NCBI GenBank assembly: GCA_016490735.1
Contig: JAEMWC010000035.1
Location: 832,501-896,500 of the forward strand
DNA length: 64,000 nucleotides
Origin: Pachyseris speciosa
Lineage: Eukaryota > Cnidaria > Anthozoa > Scleractinia > Pachyseridae
Direction: 5' to 3'
How positions within the stretch are numbered: position 1 is the stretch's first letter; every line of letters begins with the position of its first letter. Below the pieces are notes generated by a model. The model ran no database searches and was not told the DNA's origin. It saw only the letters and a list, made by a program, of their open reading frames with translations. Positions 54,612-64,000 of this stretch are shown piece after piece. The translations under genes were made by a program, and so were the position numbers.

Positions 54612-55000
54612 ATGCCCACTACCGTACCACGTGGTCTTAGTGCCAATGAGTGGCTTTAAGCTTGTCTAGACACATTATTTGTGAGGTATTCTTGTCACTC
54701 CAAGCCACATCCTACCAGCTTCACGTTTTCATTGCTTGTTTTATTCATGTGGGTTCTTGAGCCTGAGTATTAGCTATGCCATGCTGATGAGGCCAGACAA
54801 GGCCGAAACAGCTGTCCATGGCTGCTAATGCTCAGGCTGAAACTTTATTTGGTAGATTTAAGGGGTAATGCCCGCTACTACGAGGCCTTGGTGCCCAATG
54901 AGTGGCTTTCAGCTTACCCCCAGTAGGCTAGACACATTAATTTGTCATTCCAAGCCACATCCCACAAGCTCCACACATTTTCATAACTTCTCAATTGAGT
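54612..55000 (+). mobile_element. Candidate retrozyme: 256-bp unit with hammerhead, plus start of a second unit
   Basis: ATGCCCACTACC at 54612 and ATGCCCGCTACT at 54868 start two related units, 256 bp apart. They share CCAATGAGTGGCTTT, CTAGACACATTA, TTGTCA then TCCAAGCCACATCC. The first unit continues into a full hammerhead ribozyme; the second stops short of it near 55000. Tandem units of this size with type I hammerheads are described for metazoan retrozymes, which are non-coding and mobilised through circular RNA. Confidence 0.75.
54759..54840 (+). ncRNA. Type I hammerhead self-cleaving ribozyme
   Basis: All invariant bases are present: CTGATGA (54784-54790), stem II GGCC-AGACAA-GGCC, GAAA (54805-54808), stem III, and cleavage triplet GTC ending at 54816. 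Stem I is long: GCCTGAGTATTAGC..GCCATG (54761-54783) pairs with CATGGCTGCTAATGCTCAGG and C (54817-54837). Stem III is the loop-free palindrome ACAGCTGT. Such a stem cannot close on itself well, so cleavage probably works in a dimeric transcript, as expected for tandem units. Confidence 0.88.
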
Positions 55001-55295
55001 TAACTCGCAAAATTACGGCTAAAACACCAGGCCTAATTAAGGCGTTCAAAGAGCTTTAACTTTATCCAGCGAATAAGTCACTATTTAGCGCACAAAATGT
55101 ATCGCATGTTTATCCGCTAGTTAGCGACTTATCCACTGAATAAAGTTGTCCGCTCTTTCGAACAACTGGGGCCTGTTGTGCGTTTTTCAAAACTGCGGAA
55201 AACAATTCGGGCCCGAGAAGTATTTTTCAAGTCAATTTTCTAACGATTGGTAGTAGTTTTTGGACAAAGTAGCCTGATGCATTTCTCAATTTTTA

Positions 55296-55668
55296 AGCCC
55301 ACGCAGGCCAAACGGACTCGCAAGTAAACGCAAGTTGAAAACTTGGGTCTACTTACGACTCCGTTTGGCCAGACTTGCGTGTACTTGCGTTTATTTGCGA
55401 GGACCTGCGCTTATTTTGGTCGAGATCAAATTTACACGCGAGTCGACACAAGCTTTTCACCGTTTAGCCACCCAACTCAAGTCAACGCAAGTTGAGTGGC
55501 ATCCATTCGATTTTATAGCAACCCAGTAGCTGCTGAAATGGGTATTTTTGCGACTTTCGTGTACTTGCGAGGAAACTTGCGAGACCATTTGGCCACCCAA
55601 CGCAAGTCTCTCCGCAAGTTCTGCTTGCGGTTACTTGCGACAACTTGCAAGTCCGTTTAGCCTGGGCT
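55296..55668. mobile_element. 373-bp PIF/Harbinger-like MITE
   Basis: Termini AGCCCACGCAGGCCAAACGG and CCGTTTAGCCTGGGCT, flanked by TTA on both sides (55293-55295, 55669-55671). The interior is built of ACTTGCG/CGCAAGT iterations in both orientations. Confidence 0.8.
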
Positions 55669-56129
55669 TTATAGCGTGCTTTCTTCAAAGGTTATTGAAA
55701 ATATTTGAAATAGAATTTCTGATAATGAACCTAGAGCACGTGAAATAGTTTTTCGGGCCCGAAACGTTACCAGGAGTTTCGAGAAACGCGCGCCTGGTGT
55801 CATGTCAAGTGGTGTGATTACCGCGCATCTTTAATTTATTGCGCATAAGCATGCCACTTCTTTTAAGATTTTCTTTGACTCTAAGCACAGTCAATCCAAA
55901 AATATATAGTGATTTTTTCCCTGAACGAGCACGGCGACGTAATGCTTTTTATCGCGTTATTTAAGACCAGCATTCATCTTCTGTGCTTCAGCTTCTCGAG
56001 CAACACACACATAAGAAAGGATTGGGGGATACGTAACAAGAAGGGACGGGACGGGAGACAGACAGACATTTTTATTTCAACACGAATTGGTTTCCAAGAA
56101 AGCCGTGCATGCAATAAAATATCAAAAGA

Positions 56130-56505
56130 CATATGAATAAAAATTACATGAATAACAAGAATATAAAAACTAAAAAGAAGTATCAATTGATGTCATGGAG
56201 ACCGAGTGCGTATAAAGATTTCCTAAAGACCTCAAGAGATGGTTCTGCTTCAATCGCAGATGGAAAGGATTCCATAGCTTAGAACCACGGTACGAAAAGC
56301 TTTTCTTTAAGTTTTCGGTGTTGGGTTTTTGAAGTGCTAAATTAAAGTTAGAGTCTCTGAGGTTATAAGCAGTACTGTCACGAACTAAGCGAAATGCCTC
56401 AGTGAGGTACTCAGGAGCTTTGTCGTGCATAATTTTGTGCATCATGATCGCAGTACATGACGATGGCGACGGACTCCAAGAGTGCCCCACTGAAGCATTT
56501 TAAAT
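56130..56505 (-). pseudogene. 3' end of a CR1-like LINE reverse transcriptase
   Basis: Minus strand gives FKMLQWGTL in one frame, then MHKIMHDKAPEYLTEAFRLV, YNLRDSNFNLALQKP and SFSYRGSKLWNPFHLRL. This is the usual C-terminal block after the RT in CR1-type LINEs. Truncated on the 5' side at the polypurine tract; one frameshift. Confidence 0.8.
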
Positions 56506-56535
56506 ATATCGGCTGATCGGATATCCCAGTCACTT

Positions 56536-57716
56536 CAAGAGAAGAGAAGAAAAGAGAAGAGAAGGGAAGGAAAGGGAAGGGAAGGAAAGGGAAGGAAAAG
56601 GGAAGGGAAGGGAAGGAAAAGAAGGAAAGGGAAGGAAAAGGAAGGGAAGGGAAGGAAAAGGAAGGAAAGGGAAGGAAAGGGAAGGAAAGGAAGGGAAGGA
56701 AGGGAAGGGAAGGGAAAGGGAAGGGAAAGGGAAGGGAAGGGAAGGGAAGGGAAGGGAAGGGAAGGGAAGGAAGGGAAGGGAAGGGAAGGAAAGGGAAGGA
56801 AGGAAAAGGAAGGAAAGGAAGGAAAAGTAAGGGAAGGGAAGGGAAGGAAAGGGAAGACAAGGGAAGGGAAGGAAAGGAAAGGGAAGAGAAGGAAAGGGAA
56901 GGGAAGGAAAGGGAAGGGAAGAGAAGGAAAGGGAAGAGAAGGGAAGGAAAGGAAAGGGAAGGGAAGGAAAAGGAAGAGAAGGAAAGGGAAGGGAAGAGAA
57001 GGAAAGGGAAGGGAAGAGAAGGAAAGGGAAGGGAAGGAAAGGAAAGGGAAGAGAAGGAAAGGGAAGGGAAGAGAAGGGAAGAGAAGGGAAGAGAAGGGAA
57101 GGGAAGGAAAGGGAAGAGAAGGGAAGAGAAGGAAAGGGAAGAGAAGGGAAGAGAAGGGAAGGGAAGGAAAGGGAAGAGAAGGGAAGAGAAGGAAAGGGAA
57201 GAGAAGGGAAGAGAAGGGAAGAGAAGGGAAGACAAGGGAAGGGAAGGAAAGGGAAGACAAGGGAAGGGAAGGAAAGGAAAGGGAAGAGAAGGAAAGGGAA
57301 GGGAAGGAAAGGGAAGGGAAGAGAAGGGAAGAGAAGAAAAAGGAAGGGAAGGGAAGGGAAGGAAGGAAAAGGAAGGAAAGGGAAGAGAAGGGAAGAGAAG
57401 GAAAGAGAAGGGAAGAGAAGAGAAGGGAAGAGAAGGAAAAGGAAGGGAAGGGAAAGGAGGGGAAGAGAAGGAAAGGGAAGGAAGAGAAGAGAAGAGAAGG
57501 GAAGAGAAGGAAAAGGAAGGGAAGGGAAGAGAAGGAAAGGGAAGGGAAGAGAAGAGAAGAGAAGGGAAGGGAAGAAAAGGAAGGAAGGGAAGAGAAGGAA
57601 AGGGAAGAGAAGGGAAGAGAAGGAAAGGGAAGAGAAGGGAAGAGAAGGAAAAGGAAGGGAAGGGAAGGAAAAGGAAGAGAAGAGAAGGAAGGGAAGGGAA
57701 GGGAAAAGAAGAGAAG
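56536..57716. repeat. 1.2-kb uninterrupted polypurine tract (GGGAA/GGAAA/GAGAA)n
   Basis: The plus strand is almost only G and A for about 1180 bp, built of 5-bp and 4-bp units GGGAA, GGAAA, AGAGA, AGGA in higher-order blocks near 50-60 bp. Two >400-residue minus-strand frames (FPSLPF repeats) are by-products. Only a few T or C bases interrupt it (AAGTAAGG near 56826, AGACAAGG near 56855 and 57230). Confidence 0.97.
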
Positions 57717-57719
57717 ACT

Positions 57720-59300
57720 ACCTTCAAGAAACAAACACTTTCTCGTACTCAAAATATGGTCGCATTCCGCGGCGTGTGTAGTCTTCCCGGAACAATGCTC
57801 AACTCTAGTTCATTTAACATGTTACCTCATCGTAGTGGCGGTAATGTCCGGCAAAGGGACAATAAGCGGCAGAGCCGGGTAATATAAAGCAAAACACAAT
57901 TATTGTAAATTGCTTCGTTCTCATTCCGTTTGTGGTTCCGCCATCGCGTAATTGCCGCCAGCCACGCGGGTTTTTCAATTGTAGTAGCAATTGTACTGCA
58001 TCACTGAGGCTTTCTCTAGCAATTTTGTCGAGCTTTCACTGGTTTGTCTCGCTAAATTAATGGCCGATTTTCGAACACTAATGGTGTAACAGAAGGTATC
58101 GTTTTCATTGCTAATATTTTGCTTTGGTGCATGCGTCTTTTCATAGTTTTGTTTGTTTCCAGCATTTGGTGATCGCAACATCATAAAATTGCGCAACTTC
58201 TTTTAGGCGCCTAAGAGCCACTTCAAACGTCGCTTTTCAATCACTTCAATATATGATGAAATAATAAGACCTGAAGTCTGTTAAAACTGACGTTCACACA
58301 CTTCCGGCAAAGAACAGTTTTTTTTTCTGTGGTTCTTGATCTGATTTGCTCAAATTTTTGCTAGCCTTCCTGGCGCTTAAATCACAGTCGACGCGCCGAA
58401 AATGCGATATTCAAATTGGACCTAACACTGTAAATTCAATCGTTGAAATGAAAATTACAAAGGCACCTTTACTTCAGGAAAGAAGTCAAACGTCATTCGG
58501 TTATCAGATGACGCTAAAAACGGAGTATCAAAGATTTTAAAACTAGCAAAGGAAATGATTTTTTCGACCATTGAAAGTGGTTAGAGCGACTTAGAATTGA
58601 TCTATATTTATAAATATTTTAGGGTTTTGGGTGTTCGAAAACTCAGCTGGATTTAGGATAAATGCAACTAAAACCTCCCCTTACAAAAAAGACAAAAATT
58701 CTACGAATGAGAAGCAAGGAACTAATTTAAACTAATTGTAGTTTCTCTCGCGGAAAACCCATTGTGAGGACAAATTTTAAATCACGTCAATTATTCCTAA
58801 GTGCTGCATATACAATTTTTTAAAAGAGGCCGTAACTTTTAGGGACAAATTGCAATCAATATAAACTTTAAAAAGCCCGGAGCTATTTCCTTCATGAGGT
58901 TGCACGCGCTTTAACAGAGTTAAAACAATGAAGAATTAGCTAGCAATTGTCTTGATCAATTATTGATGTTACTTATTGTGTGCACTACCTTGCTTATTGT
59001 CTCGCCTGGAGTGACAATGCTGGGTATTTTGTTCCATGGTGGTGCGTTTCATTGTCCAATTGCTAGCACCAGTGGGTTCAGCCAATAGACTACATGTGCT
59101 TGCAGTGATAATCATTCAAATTTGCATTGCGGTACAGAGCGAAGAGACTCCGTGGAGGAAGCGGGCTAAGTAATCACCCGAGCCAAAACCAAAATAAGCA
59201 ACCGTTTATCGAGATGCGGCGATCCTGAGGGCAATTCCATTGTGCGCGACGTAATTTGGAATTTTAGCGAAGTTTTTCAAAACAAGACTCGCCACGGTTC
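57720..59300. other. Intergenic upstream of the second SMP-C2 gene
   Basis: No coding or repeat call. The promoter of the 59303 gene should lie at the right end; no TATA box was recognised. Confidence 0.4.
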
Positions 59301-59302
59301 AA

Positions 59303-62300
59303 ATGACGTCGAGGAAAAAGAAAGAAGATGAAGAATCGAAGCAACTCTTAGAGTCCGAGCAAGATCAACGTACCCTGCATCGGGCGAATCAACAGCAGAG
59401 ATTAGTAATAATTTTACTTATATTCGCGATAGTTGCGTGGGCTCTAGGAAAGTACGGCGCGGGCATCGTATGGATTTTCGCTCTGCTTGCGTGGGTTTAT
59501 CTCTGGTGGAAAAATTCTGCTACAAGGATTATAGATCTCGCTGCTAAAGAAGCGGAGATTGAAACAAGGAGACGGAGAGCCTTGTCTAATGCCGAAACAG
59601 CGGAATGGGTCAACTTCCTGATAAATCGATGGTGAGTGTTTGAAAATACTTTAAAATTGTTTACATTGAGTCGTACTCTTTTATCATGGCCACACATATT
59701 TTAGCATTATAGTGTATGAGATTATTCTTCGCGATCTTTAAAGAGTGTGATATTGCTGCATGCGCAGAGAGTCTGCAGGCGATAAGCACCCTTTAATGCC
59801 AAATAAATTATTAGCAGGACTTCTGAAATTGCATTTCTAATCGTTAAAGGTAGAAAAAAGCTAGAATAACGTCCACAGACGACTTGCTGAAACAAAAAGA
59901 TTCCCGTGAATTTCTTATATGACGTCACAACATTGCAGGACAACATGTTCGTCCGAAAAGAAATCTAGGAAATTGAATTTAGCAAACAAATAAAACTTCT
60001 AAAACCTACGAAAATTTAAAGTAATAAAGAAATTTACGGCTTAATTCAGTTCATTTTATCGACGTTGACAGTACAACTAATGAGTCACCTTATCAAAATA
60101 CAATATGCTAGAAAATTCCCTCCTGAAATAGCCGTTTCTTCTTACCTGGGGCATGAAACGACTTCATGTGTACCATATCAGGTTTAAAGACACCTAGAAT
60201 TCAAAAACTGATTCTTTCGACAAAATTCTCAAAGGGAAACACTAGAAAATCAAAATCATAATTTTTTTAAGGGTAGCGTTCTAAGTTCAAGGTTATTTAA
60301 AATCATGGTCTTCTTTCGGAAATTCAACTTCAGCGATGCAAATTTTCGGAAATAATCATGCAAAACCATTTAATCTTGCATGGAAAGGTAATACGATTAA
60401 TTGAAATCTTATCCTTGAAATTTCGTGTCCTCGTTCCATAGCATTTACATATACAAATATATTTTTTCTGTTGTTTGCCATTACTACGTAACACGACGCA
60501 TCATTAAGTGATCCTCAATAGACTGACTGTCATGGGAACTTAAAAACATGTTCCGTGCGTCATATAAGTTAACTATCAATTGAACGCATAAGAAATGAAC
60601 TGAATTTCGCTAGCCCTCAACGAGGTCTTATTTTCAAAAAAATATCATAAATTATTCACCGGGGTATACCCGCAGGTCAGTCAAAATTGAAATATACTTT
60701 GCCGCGAGCAATTTGTTTTCCAAATGAGCCGTTGAAATCCTATTCTTAAGAGTGAAGTGATTACGGTAACAGCCCAGGGGGGAGGGGGGGGGTACTCCTT
60801 ATAATAGCCTATACGGGGAGGCTCCGCCCGAGAGGGATACCTTTTTCACGATTCAGATATATGAAAGGGTAGGGATTTCACGAGTTGAAGTATATGAAAG
60901 GGTAGGGAAATCTGTCATTTTGGTATTGAAAAGGGCCTTTCATTAAAATATTTCGAACACACATACCTTACGACTATACTGTTTTAATTTATTGAACGCT
61001 ACATGAAAATGACAAGAAGACTTCCTGTTTTAGGTATACGAAAGGGGTTAATTTGTCAATGGAAGGTATACGAAAGGGTACCTTTTCTGTCAAAAATGGT
61101 ATATAAAAGGGTAAGGGGTCGGACCTCGGGGCGGAACCTCTCCGTACTAATTTTATTTAGTACCTCCCCCCTCCCCCGGGGGTAACAGGGAAAGGTAAGC
61201 GGGGAAACAGAACTAGCAAAACTGCTTGGGATGTCTTTCTTTTGTATCTCTTTGATATTAGTAACTGTTCAAAAGCGTTTTGGATTGTTTGGTCAGTTTA
61301 AAGACCCATGTTCATCCACGACGCATTGCGCGCCCCGCAGAATTTCGCACAGACGGAAAATACGCAAATCGCCATTGAACACTGTTTCCCCGAGTATCGC
61401 TATTTTTTGTGTCGATCGACTTCCCTCGCTTCCTCAGTCGCTGAAAGTTTTACATGATGAACCACACATATTTGCAGCGTTTTTGGAGAAACTGTTGTCT
61501 TTCGTAGGCAAAACAAGATTCACATAAATCAAAGCAATGTAGACAAAAAAATCGATGCTCATTTCGTTGTTATGAGTCGTTGTGATATTCACGTCACTGG
61601 GACTCAGTGGGAGAATCTAGTAAAGTAATCAGATTGCAAGAATGAACAATAAAGACGGTTAAAAACAATAACAAACGTGCGCAGGGCCTCTTGGGTGAAC
61701 AAGGGTCTTTAAAAGTAGACAAGCACACGCAAGCGGCCCACACTGTCAGAACGTTCGATGGAAACAACTTCTGCGTCATGAAGTAAATAACACTATTACT
61801 TGTCACACCGATGCGATGTTGGTCCATCACAGGCTACCCAGTATAAATAATTACTGTCTTACCAGCCTCCCCTGGATGGGAGACTAGCCAATAACAGGAA
61901 TCCCAGCTTGAGTGACTAGGAGTATCACTACTATAGAACCAGAAGTCAGGCTATTTGTCGGGTGCTGGAACTTCCCCCTTCTCAAACCCTTTCTCCCCCT
62001 GGATGGGATGCCAGTCCATCACAGGATACCCAGCATGAAGTGACTAGGAGTATTACTACTCCCCCTGGATGGGATGCTAGTCCATCACAGGATACCCAGC
62101 ATGAAGTGACTAGGAGTATTACTACTCCCCCTGAATGGGATGCTAGTCCATCACAGGACACCCAGTATAAAGTGACCTGAATATCAACTCCTTCCTGGGT
62201 GGGAAACTAGTTCATCGCAAGATTTCAGGCACAAGGAATGCTACTACTACCACTCACCTCTGCATGGGATGGTAGCTCATCACAGGATACCCATCATGAA

Positions 62301-62516
62301 GTGACCAGGAGTATTACTACTCCCCCCTGGGTGGGATACTTGTCCATCACAGGAAACGCAGCATGAAGTGACTAGAAATATAAATAATGGGAAATCACTC
62401 AGGAGAATTTGGTATCGTTTGTTTTTCCAGGTTTGTTTTCAGTGACAGGTCGCTATTCAAGTTAATCAAGAGCAACTTGGAACCCGTATTTGAATCACAA
62501 AAGCCGTCCTACGTAG
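59303..62516 (+). CDS. Second SMP-C2 (extended synaptotagmin/tricalbin-like) gene, first two exons
   Basis: Exon 1 is 59303-59631, exon 2 is 62431-62516; the gene continues beyond the window. Exon 1 encodes a charged leader, a hydrophobic hairpin at about residues 33-70 (LVIILLIFAIVAWALGKYGA onward), then AKEAEIETRRRRALSNAETA and EWVNFLINRW. Exon 2 gives FSDRSLFKLIKSNLEPVFES and KPSYV, the next SMP helix. The minus-strand gene has the same join: donor after ATCGATG, an 86-bp second exon, and the same phases. The two are therefore paralogues arranged head-to-head 7.7 kb apart. Role by family: ER-anchored lipid transfer at membrane contacts. No third exon was found up to 64000. Confidence 0.85.
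60775..61178. repeat. Dispersed MITE-like element with GGTACCCTTT iterations, copy 2
   Basis: Reverse-oriented copy of 3615-4035: TATATGAAAGGGTAGGGA twice, GGTATACGAAAGGG, GGTCGGACCTCGGGGCGG. Poly-G and poly-C stretches sit at the two ends. In intron 1 of the second SMP-C2 gene. Confidence 0.75.
61860..62375 (+). repeat. 66-bp minisatellite
   Basis: About seven units of CCCCCTGGATGGGATGCTAG, TCCATCACAGGATACCCAGC and ATGAAGTGACTAGGAGTATT. The central three units are 66 bp and nearly identical; outer units are diverged. A 22-residue reading frame results because 66 is divisible by three. It ends about 55 bp before exon 2 of the second SMP-C2 gene. Confidence 0.95.
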
Positions 62517-62542
62517 GTAAGGAGATCAACAATATTTAGTAT

Positions 62543-62775
62543 AAATCTACTAGCGTTCTATCACGAATGCCTTTCTCTGATTGGCTACGCTACTCGCTAT
62601 CTATTCTGTGATAGATAGTGAGTAGCGGTTGTCAACAAAATGGCGGCCGCTTCTTCGCATTTTCGAAGTGTCTGCGAGGAGAATTTGGATAATTTACTTG
62701 TTTAGTTTTGAACGACTACTAGATTTATACTAAAACAATTACATTATTCTCTCTCGATTTCTATGCGTGATAGCT
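62543..62775. mobile_element. Fold-back MITE, copy 2
   Basis: Inverse of 49547-49855: CTAGCGTTCTATCACGAATG, CTATCTATTCTGTGATAGAT, then ATTTCTATGCGTGATAGCTG. The central palindrome is shortened. It starts 27 bp after the exon 2 donor. Confidence 0.8.
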
Positions 62776-62879
62776 GGTTTGGGCTGCGCCCTGAAGGAAA
62801 AAGCCCCTTGATGGTTTATAATACTAGGGCGCCCCGCGTAATCCTGGCTTCCTTCGGCAATCGTACCAAAACACAATAA

Positions 62880-63461
62880 AGGTGGGCCCACACGAGGGGA
62901 TTTGTTGCAGGAACATGTTGCTGCAAAACGTAGCAGGGACACATTTATAAACTGTGCACATTAGGGGTTATCAAGCTGGGACGTGTAGCAGGGACATGAA
63001 TCAGGGGAAGGATCAGGACTCGCTCACACACACGAAAATGTAGCTGGAACATATCCCTGGTAGATGTTGCAGGGACACATCCCCTCGTGTGTGTTGAATC
63101 TTTTTCTCTCGTGCAACATAATTTTGTGCAAAATTTGTCCCCGTAACATGTCCCATGAAGTTCAACAAGTTGAACTCCGTGCGACATGTTGCAGGGACAC
63201 ATTTTGCACAAAATTCATGTTGCACGAGTGAAAAAGGTGTCAACGCACACGAGGGGATATGTCCCCGCAACATGTCCCGGAAACATATCCCAGGAACTTT
63301 TTCACAAGTGTGCAAACTCTGCGATTTGGTCCCTGCTACGTGTTCCTGCTACACATACCTGCAACATGTCCCTCAGTGTGTACTTAACACGATTTTGTCC
63401 CTCCCTGCTACATGTTGCAGCAACATGTTCCTACAACATGTGTCCTTGTGTAGGCCCACCT
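62880..63461. mobile_element. 582-bp PIF/Harbinger-like MITE with GTTGCAGGGACA iterations
   Basis: Termini AGGTGGGCCCACACGAGG and TTGTGTAGGCCCACCT, flanked by TAA (62877-62879, 63462-63464). The interior carries many copies of TGTTGCAGGGACA(C/T) in both orientations and a long inner palindrome around GAAGTTCAACAAGTTGAACT. Confidence 0.85.
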
Positions 63462-63599
63462 TAATGGGCTTTTGTACCGACAGTATTTTATGGGAAGTGT
63501 CTAAGGCAGAAATCAGTACAGACTGAGTGACTGGAAGATTGACTAACTAACGGACTGATTCGACCAACTGATAAAATAAATGCATGATTCCCGCCCTTA

Positions 63600-63830
63600 T
63601 TGACTGTCTAATTGATTGATTGATTGAGTGAGTGATTGACTGATTGATTGATTGACTGGATGATTGATTTATTGATCGATCGAGTGGTTCATTGATTTGA
63701 TTGAACTATTGTTTGACTGATTGATTGATTGATTGACTGACTGACTGACTGACTTATTGATTGAATGATTGATTGACTGGCTGATTGATTGATTGGACGA
63801 TGACTGACTGACGATTGAAAAATTGATCGT
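63600..63830. repeat. (TTGA/CTGA)n microsatellite
   Basis: Imperfect tetranucleotide run ATTGATTGACTGACTGACTG over about 230 bp. The minus-strand SQSINQS-type frame is an artefact of it. Confidence 0.9.
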
Positions 63831-64000
63831 TTAGTTGTCAGTTTATTGGTTGGTCGGCCGATGATCGGCTTTTTCATTGTTTGGGTGGCTGTTTGGCTCA
63901 CTCGTTAATTAACAAACACGATATTTACCTTCGGTGAGCTCCACTCACCGAAGTGGTTTTTACGGAGGTCCTACATCCAGATCGAATTGGAATTTGGAAA

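Noticed and set aside
56411..57752. Two minus-strand open frames over 400 residues (FPSLPF-type repeats)
   Set aside because: They are translations of the polypurine tract in two frames. Any stop-free low-complexity DNA gives this; no domain, start context or splice signal supports a gene.
61962..62180. 72-residue frame with PGWDASPSQDTQ repeats
   Set aside because: It is the 66-bp minisatellite read in one frame, in an intron.

Overview
This is a eukaryotic, animal-type window: AT-rich, with spliced genes, long introns, many miniature inverted-repeat elements (MITEs), LINE, SINE and Penelope-like retroelements, and no prokaryotic operon structure. The repeat mix and the gene content suggest a cnidarian, most likely a stony coral or a close anthozoan. 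That taxonomic call is inference.

Layout. 1-10 kb is intergenic and repeat-filled: a 106-bp tandem repeat, fold-back repeats, MITEs, and a decayed Tx1/L1-like LINE carrying a tRNA-derived SINE. A single-exon gene at 10.2-11.6 kb encodes a dynein light chain Tctex-type protein with a very long basic N-terminal extension. 12-20 kb holds more repeats: the same 106-bp satellite in reverse, a second SINE, a CR1-like LINE fragment, and Penelope-type remnants with hammerhead-like motifs.

From about 20.5 to 51.6 kb the minus strand carries one large spliced gene. I joined 23 exons in consistent phase from the start codon, and two to four more lie near the 3' end. The product is an extended-synaptotagmin/tricalbin-like lipid-transfer protein: N-terminal membrane hairpin, SMP domain, and four C2 modules. 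Its introns hold an intact-looking Penelope-like element (reverse transcriptase plus GIY-YIG) at 24.2-26.5 kb, many MITEs, two tRNA-like cloverleaves, microsatellites and a perfect 68-bp fold-back. A paralogue starts head-to-head on the plus strand at 59.3 kb. Two of its exons are visible and it leaves the window. A single-exon essential-myosin-light-chain-like gene (53.2-53.6 kb) sits between the two.

The most unusual element is at 54.6-55.0 kb. A complete type I hammerhead ribozyme core lies inside a 256-bp unit that begins again after it, the layout of a metazoan retrozyme. Similar but weaker or decayed hammerhead-like motifs recur at 14.9, 19.3, 19.5, 19.7, 24.2 and 29.3 kb, partly attached to Penelope-like sequence. 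A 1.2-kb pure polypurine tract fills 56.5-57.7 kb.
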